Source: DAOULY01 sp034414595 (GTDB lineage Bacteria; Chloroflexota; Dehalococcoidia; SZUA-161; JAUWZY01). Taken from it: a stretch of 64,000 nucleotides of DNA. This document shows positions 59,942-64,000 of this stretch, piece after piece. The stretch lies in contig DAOULY010000017.1 in assembly GCA_034414595.1 (NCBI GenBank), positions 101,216 to 165,215 on the forward strand, in the 5' to 3' direction. A program made the translations under genes and the position numbers. The notes under the pieces are model-generated. The model searched no databases and was not told the DNA's origin. It saw only the letters and a program-made list of their open reading frames with translations. Every line of letters begins with the position of its first letter. Position 1 is the first letter of the stretch.

Positions 59942-60402
59942 CTGCTCATTTCTCCTCTTCTCCAGCGTCTGCCCCAGCCACGTCCAAAGGGGGGCAGGGG
60001 TTGAATACGTGTGCTATCGCATTTGGGACAGACTGAAGGTGGACTCGCTATCATCGTTTCAAACGGCACCTGCCACTCATGTCCGTCACGAGCACATCTG
60101 AAGCGGCGCATTGTCATCTCAAAGTTGCCCCCTTCAATCCGGATAGCCTTCCCTTTGAGCAGAGCTTCGGCTACCTTCTGCCGCGCAGACCCGAGCACCC
60201 GCTGAAAGGTGGCGCGGGAGATGCTCATCTTCTCGGCGCACTGTTCCTGTTCCAGCCCTTCCAGGTCTTTAAGGCGTATAGCCTCAGCTTCCTCCACAGA
60301 GAGGGCAACCTCCTCCAGCATCGGCATGGGAATGCCGGCTGGCTTGAAGTAGGTCACCTCTGGTACGAAATCGACTCGGCGCCACTTTATAGGTCTCGGC
60401 AT
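59938..60402 (-). CDS. DUF134 family DNA-binding protein, likely regulator of the operon
   Basis: A 154-residue protein. 'MPRPIKWRRVDFVPEVTYFK' is the family signature start; residues 35-90 are a sigma-70 region 4-like helix-turn-helix ('EAIRLKDLEGLEQEQCAEKM', 'ISRATFQRVLGSARQKVAEA'). The C-terminal 55 residues have 'RCARDGHEWQVPFE' and 'PPSVCPKCDSTRIQP', a zinc-ribbon-like end, followed by a basic tail. It is the first gene of the run and its promoter overlaps a perfect palindrome, so autoregulation in response to a metal is likely. Confidence 0.9.
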   Translation of the reverse strand: MPRPIKWRRVDFVPEVTYFKPAGIPMPMLEEVALSVEEAEAIRLKDLEGLEQEQCAEKMSISRATFQRVLGSARQKVAEALLKGKAIRIEGGNFEMTMRRFRCARDGHEWQVPFETMIASPPSVCPKCDSTRIQPLPPFGRGWGRRWRRGEMSR

Positions 60403-60421
60403 ATCATTTAATCACTAACGT

Positions 60422-60439
60422 TATGGGCATATGCCCATA
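60422..60439 (-). promoter_or_regulatory. 18-bp perfect palindrome, likely DUF134 operator
   Basis: TATGGGCATATGCCCATA is a perfect 18-base palindrome 20 bases upstream of the DUF134 start codon and 10 bases downstream of the -10, overlapping the region just after the transcription start. That is the place for a repressor or an autoregulator. Confidence 0.75.
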
Positions 60440-60449
60440 TCCCGTTACC

Positions 60450-60478
60450 ATAGTAGCACTCAGGTCGGCAATTGTCAA
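60450..60478 (-). promoter_or_regulatory. Promoter of the 19-gene Cys-rich operon
   Basis: On the minus strand TTGACA (60473-60478) and TACTAT (60450-60455) with exactly 17 bases between them; the best promoter in the window. No other good promoter was seen inside the downstream run. Confidence 0.82.
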
Positions 60479-60690
60479 GAGGGAGCAACTTGGGGACAAG
60501 CAATGACGCGCAAGTCTTCCGGATTATCGGGCTGCGGCCGAGGTCTATCCTGACGTAGCCTGAGAATAGGACAGCTGTGCATCTCGTGCGCATAGCCGTC
60601 GGGTTATCAGCCTGAGTGGAGAAGGAAGCAAGAGGCAAGCAGAGGAGGGAGCGACGAGAGGCGTTTAGCAAAGTGTTAAGCAGACCAAGT

Positions 60691-60738
60691 TGTGGGCCCG
60701 GCAGGATTCTAACCTACGACCAACCGGTTATGAGTGTT
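60691..60738 (-). pseudogene. 3' half of a tRNA-Met(CAU) gene, probable attachment-site remnant
   Basis: Read on the minus strand: anticodon loop CTCATAA, 3' anticodon stem CCGGT, variable TGGTC, T-stem GTAGG with T-loop TTAGAAT and CCTGC (all five pairs form), then acceptor CGGGCCC and ACA. The T-loop has A where C56 is universal, so it is decayed. The 5' half is absent; sequence before the loop is unrelated. This is what a displaced tRNA end looks like after integration of an element. Confidence 0.75.
60723..60738 (+). repeat. 16-bp direct repeat, copy 1 (tRNA anticodon region)
   Basis: ACCGGTTATGAGTGTT occurs here and again at 61739-61754 in the same orientation. The repeat spans the anticodon loop of the tRNA-Met remnant, as att cores often do. 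Confidence 0.8.
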
Positions 60739-60786
60739 TGGGTTCTTCATAATCATCTGCCTTTTTTGATTATATAGATTAACGGA

Positions 60787-61632
60787 TTAATTAATGTTTT
60801 TCAACTCTTTCAATATACTCTGAACGGAGTCTGTGCTGAGTCTCTTTGGGAAACTGATTTCGTTTATATATGCAGCGTTTTGTGCTATTTTAATCATATC
60901 AATATTGTTAATAATATTGTGTGGTGGCATATTATATCTTTGCGCATATTTGTCTCTGATATCATACACTCTTTTAAAAATAGACTTTTCATCATCATTC
61001 AGACTAGTATAACCTTTTATATTCTTATATTTTTCTTTTGGTTTTTTATCTTTATCTTGATTTTGGATTTGTATATTCTTTAATATATATTCGTCAATCA
61101 AATTCTTCTCATAGAGTTTTCTTAATAAAACGTCCTTCAGTTTAAACAGATATAATACATCTTTGACAGCATATTGTAATGCTTGCTGCTTTATCGGTCT
61201 TCTTGTCCAGTTATATCTTTGATATTTCCCCTTTTTTTCTAAGGATAATCCCAATTCTAGATTGATTATTGAATGCAGATCTTTCTTGGCATAATTAAGA
61301 AGCGCTACAGCAGGTCTTAAATCTAGAATAGACTTAATCTCTATTTCATAATTGTTTCTTAGAAGAGATAAATCCCATGATGAATCATACATTATCTTAA
61401 GAATATTACGATTTTCAAAAAACATTTTAAGATTGAAATTGTCAATATAAAATGGGTCAATAATTATAATATTGCGCCCGTCATAGATCTGGATCAGGCA
61501 TAACTTTTCTCCATAGGCGTGTAGGTTGCATTCCCCTTCCAAATCTAACGCAATCTGAGTAACTTCATTACTTTTCATATTGGAGATATATGATAAGTAG
61601 TCGTCTCTGTTTGTGATGTATGTATATTTCAT
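60787..61632 (-). CDS. RNase D-like 3'-5' exonuclease (DEDDy), AT-rich, probably acquired
   Basis: A 281-residue protein. Exo I is 'IALDLEGECNLHAYG' (D-x-E), Exo II 'IMYDSSWDLSLLRNNYE', and Exo III 'LQYAVKDVLYLFKLKDVL' (Y-x3-D), the DEDDy set; an HRDC-like region follows ('RVYDIRDKYAQRYNMPPHNI'). RNase D trims tRNA 3' ends. The gene is far more AT-rich than anything else here (Lys, Asn and Ile dominate) and lies between two copies of a tRNA-derived repeat, both strong signs of horizontal transfer. Ribosome site is weak. Confidence 0.85.
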   Translation of the reverse strand: MKYTYITNRDDYLSYISNMKSNEVTQIALDLEGECNLHAYGEKLCLIQIYDGRNIIIIDPFYIDNFNLKMFFENRNILKIMYDSSWDLSLLRNNYEIEIKSILDLRPAVALLNYAKKDLHSIINLELGLSLEKKGKYQRYNWTRRPIKQQALQYAVKDVLYLFKLKDVLLRKLYEKNLIDEYILKNIQIQNQDKDKKPKEKYKNIKGYTSLNDDEKSIFKRVYDIRDKYAQRYNMPPHNIINNIDMIKIAQNAAYINEISFPKRLSTDSVQSILKELKNIN

Positions 61633-61738
61633 AGCCTTCGTTTATCAGAGTTGGGGTTCATATTCTTATCCATATCTATATACCTCAATAGTCTAAGTAG
61701 ATAGGTAAATTCATTTGTGCATTGTTTTCATCGTCTAT

Positions 61739-61754
61739 ACCGGTTATGAGTGTT
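61739..61754 (+). repeat. 16-bp direct repeat, copy 2
   Basis: Identical to 60723-60738 (ACCGGTTATGAGTGTT), 1,016 bp away. No complete tRNA is rebuilt at this copy. Confidence 0.8.
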
Positions 61755-61864
61755 GCGGTCCTCTATCCTCTCCTCCTTTCAGTCTCAGATCAATCAACAC
61801 CTCATTCTATATGTTTCCAAGATAGGGGTCAATGTTATTTTCATGCCTATTAGTGTATACACCA

Positions 61865-61898
61865 AAATACTATTTGTGTAGTATTTCGATATATCGAA
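61865..61898 (+). repeat. Adjacent inverted repeats in AT-rich DNA
   Basis: AAATACTA-TTTGTG-TAGTATTT (61865-61886) overlaps TTCGATATATCGAA (61885-61898), a 14-base perfect palindrome. They could be binding sites for a recombinase or regulator of the lost element, or simple AT-rich hairpins. Confidence 0.55.
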
Positions 61899-62164
61899 GA
61901 AATTGAAGTTAATATTTAAGGATCGTGCCAGGAAAGATTAGAATGGCCAATCTGCAAAGTCATCCGCTGATATGGAGTTGAACAATCCGAGCTATCGTTA
62001 TCGCATTACTGCGCATGCCATTCTATTGTGAAACCCTGATCGGAGAAGCGAGGAGCGTCACGGAGCACGGGTTCAAATTCTAAAGTGTTCACTATTTCCG
62101 GGGCCAAAATGTCCCATCTTGTAGCCGACATCTCCTCTATGTCCTCCAGGTCAAGCTAAACATA

Positions 62165-62392
62165 TTATTGTAAGAAGCAAAAGAACAGCACCACCGCCAA
62201 TGGCAGCCCCAGATCTCCAGTGGCAACCCCAGAGGAGTCTCTTCTGCGGGACCCTGGAGATGGTGGTGCTGTGACCGTATTATACTCTATCTTGGTCTCG
62301 GTATCTGTTCCTATCGGCCCAGTAACAGTGAAGGTCATAGCGTAGGTTCCGGAGTCGCCATAAATAAAGGATTCTGCTTCTTGCTGGTTTGT
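62165..62392 (-). pseudogene. C-terminal remnant of a PKD-domain surface protein
   Basis: A 75-codon frame with no start, reading 'YGDSGTYAMTFTVTGPIGTD' then 'TETKIEYNTVT', the last strands of a PKD/Ig-like domain, followed by 'PPSPGSRRRDSS' and a hydrophobic C-terminal anchor 'LGLPLAVVLFFCFLQ'. Upstream the frame is closed by a stop at 62393-62395 and the rest of the protein is gone. A truncated surface protein beside an integration relic suggests deletion on insertion. Confidence 0.6.
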
Positions 62393-62504
62393 TCACCCCC
62401 TCACAAGTTTGCTCCGCTATCTGCTTTGGCATCTCCCCTGAAAGAAGATCGAAACGAATTTTCATGGGAACTATTATAGCTGAGGACAAAAGCCTGCTAC
62501 CGCA

Positions 62505-64000
62505 TCAGTAGGGCCGCCCCTGCTCCTCCCAGACCTTCCTCAAACCTAAGTCCTGCGCTATTACCTTGTAACAAATATACCCAGGAGTGCCCTTGGCTCC
62601 GCCAAAGCCGCTGGCTGCCGACGATGCCAGATAAAAATTCTTCGCCGGCATCCTGTAGCTGGATAGCTCGGGGATAGGTCGAAATCTGCCAAGCTGAGAG
62701 GCGATGCCATCTCCCATATAAACGTCCCCTTCAAGCATGCTGATGTCTCTTTTCGAGTGCTCCAGCGGTGTGTAGATATAGCAGGCGATGACGTTATCCC
62801 CGTTGACATTGGTGGCATATACCTGCCACTGCTTCAGCACGTCTTTACAGAGATTCTGCTTGAGCTCCATCCATCCGCTCTCAGACAGGCTCTTGACCGG
62901 ACCGGTGAGGATCTCAAAACCACACAGGTATTTCCCCTCCGGGACCCTGGACTTGTCCAACATGCTTAGCTCAGACGCATTCAGCATCAGATCCCTCTTG
63001 GACACCCCGTAGAGGCGGGCCTCAGCCTCGAATTGGTAGGCCACATAGTACGGGTCTTTGGGCATGAGGACCTTGATAAAGAGCGAAGCGCAGTCAGGGT
63101 CGTAGTCCTCAGCCTTGTATCGAGGACTCTCATGCATAGCCACCCACGCCCAGCCGAACGTGCCCCGATCATGAATGATATTGCTGACCCTTCTTGCGAT
63201 CTTGGGACTGACGTAGCCAGGCTCTAGGAACCTGAGAATGGTCTGCGGGGCATCAACACCGCTAACGACCACCTTCCGGGCCTCGACCTGAGTCCCGTCC
63301 GCCAGGCGGACTCCCTTGGCAACACCGTTCTCAACAAGCACCTTATCAACTTCGCGGCCAAGGGACACCTGGCCGCCCATCTCCTCGAGAGCCCTCTGCA
63401 GGGCCAGGGGGAAACCCCGCATACCACCCTTGGGAACGGAATCGACGACTCCGGGGAGGCACACTCCCGATATAAGCGACATAAGGTAGGGGCCAGGGAC
63501 ATCGCCGGGCCAGATACCGGTAGGGACCTTGGCCCGCCTCATGAACAGCACTTGCATCTCCGGGCTTTCCCAGAGCTCGCGTGCCATCTGCTCTATAGTC
63601 ATCACCGAATATACGGGCTCAAAACCGCTATCAGGGTCATCCATGAGCTTATCTAGAGCATCCTTCTCGCCCCAGGGTTTCGGTGGGTTACCGGCAATTT
63701 CAGCGAATGCCGGCCTCCATTTGGTGCGAATCTTCTCATCCAGCCACCGTGCCGTCTCGGCGTCCTTCTCTGAAATCCGAGCAATGGATCGGAAAGTCTT
63801 TTCCGCATTTTCCTCCGAGTACACAGTGCGGCCCGTCATCTTATCGGCAACAAGCACGGCTGGATAGTTCATAATGCAGGTGCCATCGTCAAATATCCCG
63901 CCACGACCACCCTCAGAGAAAATGAAATCCAGACCCTTCTCCGCCAGCTTGAAGTCAGTATAGACAGGAGAGCTCCAGACGCGGGTTACGATGGCGCAGG
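62505..64000 (-). CDS. CrtI/phytoene desaturase-like FAD oxidoreductase, N-terminus outside the window
   Basis: About 498 residues are visible and the frame is open to the edge, so the FAD-binding Rossmann start is not seen; an internal ATG at 63872 is not the true start because the coding pattern continues beyond it. 'SVPKGGMRGFPLALQRALEE' and 'GGQVSLGREVDKVLVENGVA' with 'VVVSGVDAPQTILRFLEPGY' are the substrate-domain motifs of CrtI/CrtISO-like enzymes. The end 'NFYLASSAASGFGGAKGTPG' is the C-terminal FAD site. Relatives act on carotenoids, prenyl lipids or are uncharacterised. Confidence 0.8.
   Translation of the reverse strand, partial: CAIVTRVWSSPVYTDFKLAEKGLDFIFSEGGRGGIFDDGTCIMNYPAVLVADKMTGRTVYSEENAEKTFRSIARISEKDAETARWLDEKIRTKWRPAFAEIAGNPPKPWGEKDALDKLMDDPDSGFEPVYSVMTIEQMARELWESPEMQVLFMRRAKVPTGIWPGDVPGPYLMSLISGVCLPGVVDSVPKGGMRGFPLALQRALEEMGGQVSLGREVDKVLVENGVAKGVRLADGTQVEARKVVVSGVDAPQTILRFLEPGYVSPKIARRVSNIIHDRGTFGWAWVAMHESPRYKAEDYDPDCASLFIKVLMPKDPYYVAYQFEAEARLYGVSKRDLMLNASELSMLDKSRVPEGKYLCGFEILTGPVKSLSESGWMELKQNLCKDVLKQWQVYATNVNGDNVIACYIYTPLEHSKRDISMLEGDVYMGDGIASQLGRFRPIPELSSYRMPAKNFYLASSAASGFGGAKGTPGYICYKVIAQDLGLRKVWEEQGRPY

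Larger units (their letters stand above)
61633..62164 (+). other. AT-rich gene-free stretch with the second repeat copy
   Basis: About 530 bp with no supported gene. It contains the second 16-bp repeat and inverted repeats at 61865-61898. Composition returns to the window average after about 61.95 kb, marking the far edge of the foreign segment. Confidence 0.5.

Noticed and set aside
61755..61800. A possible 5' half of tRNA-Met next to repeat copy 2 (minus strand GGATAGAGG then ACCG)
   Set aside because: The spacing to the anticodon loop is wrong, there is no TAGCTCAG-like D-arm and no acceptor strand matching CGGGCCC.
62280..62489. A 69-codon minus-strand frame with a start codon
   Set aside because: It covers the PKD remnant in another frame; the PKD frame is the one with recognisable protein sequence.

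Overview
The window looks like a chromosome segment from an anaerobic bacterium, most plausibly a Chloroflexota/Dehalococcoidia-type genome. This is inferred from gene content: a gerW + DUF2953 pair, a DUF5679 mini-protein, DUF134/DUF5320/DUF364/NifX-like/Mrp genes in one run, many small Cys-rich proteins, HdrB/GlpC-type and RnfB-type Fe-S proteins, and no aerobic respiratory genes. Base composition is roughly balanced except for one very AT-rich gene near 61 kb. No rRNA gene, CRISPR array or insertion sequence was recognised.

1-30.0 kb is a surface-glycan locus. Plus-strand genes from 1 to 26.2 kb are mostly 0-40 bp apart or overlapping. They encode nucleotide-sugar enzymes (4,6-dehydratase, WecB-type epimerase, several SDRs, a DegT aminotransferase, an aldo/keto reductase), glycosyltransferases, methyltransferases, a polysaccharide deacetylase, a GNAT enzyme and a B12-type radical SAM enzyme. 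Two unusual fusions (cytidylyltransferase-NeuB and GT2-cytidylyltransferase) point to a nonulosonic acid. GmhA and an HddA-type kinase point to an activated heptose, with a broken gmhB between them. Two split transketolase pairs sit in the locus and could supply sedoheptulose-7-phosphate. A minus-strand set (Wzx flippase, UDP-HexNAc 6-dehydrogenase, UDP-sugar 4-epimerase) closes the locus. No Wzy polymerase or HddC guanylyltransferase was seen.

30-50 kb is mixed: an Fe-S flavoprotein overlapping a triple-PAS histidine kinase, a DUF5679 zinc-ribbon peptide, an MMPL/HAE3 exporter, a TetR-ABC-FtsX export operon with a clear palindromic operator, a UPF0261/Tm-1-like protein, an EgtD-like histidine methyltransferase, a 1130-residue fusion of a molybdopterin oxidoreductase to a NifS-type cysteine desulfurase, a two-component pair whose regulator ends in a four-Cys domain, a small membrane protein, and gerW-DUF2953-hypothetical.

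50.0-60.4 kb is a continuous minus-strand run of 19 genes, nearly all for Fe-S, Cys-rich or cofactor-handling proteins. In order of transcription: DUF134 regulator, DUF364, a Gly/Trp/Tyr-rich repeat protein, DUF5320, a NifX-like protein with a Met/Gly tail, a 55-aa Cys peptide, an FmdB ribbon, a zinc-ribbon protein, a ferredoxin-containing MinD ATPase, a 90-aa protein, a second such ATPase, FmdB, NifX-like, Mrp (without its CxxC), an IscU-like scaffold, a methyltransferase, an RnfB-type Fe-S protein, a metallo-beta-lactamase fold protein and an HdrB/GlpC-type protein. A consensus-quality promoter with an 18-bp perfect palindrome just downstream of it precedes the DUF134 gene. This run is the best candidate here for an undescribed metal-cofactor system.

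60.4-64 kb holds a relic of integration: the 3' half of a tRNA-Met(CAU) gene, a 16-bp direct repeat from its anticodon region about 1 kb away, and between the copies an AT-rich RNase D-like gene. Next come AT-rich inverted repeats, the tail of a PKD-domain surface protein, and a CrtI-like FAD oxidoreductase that runs off the window.
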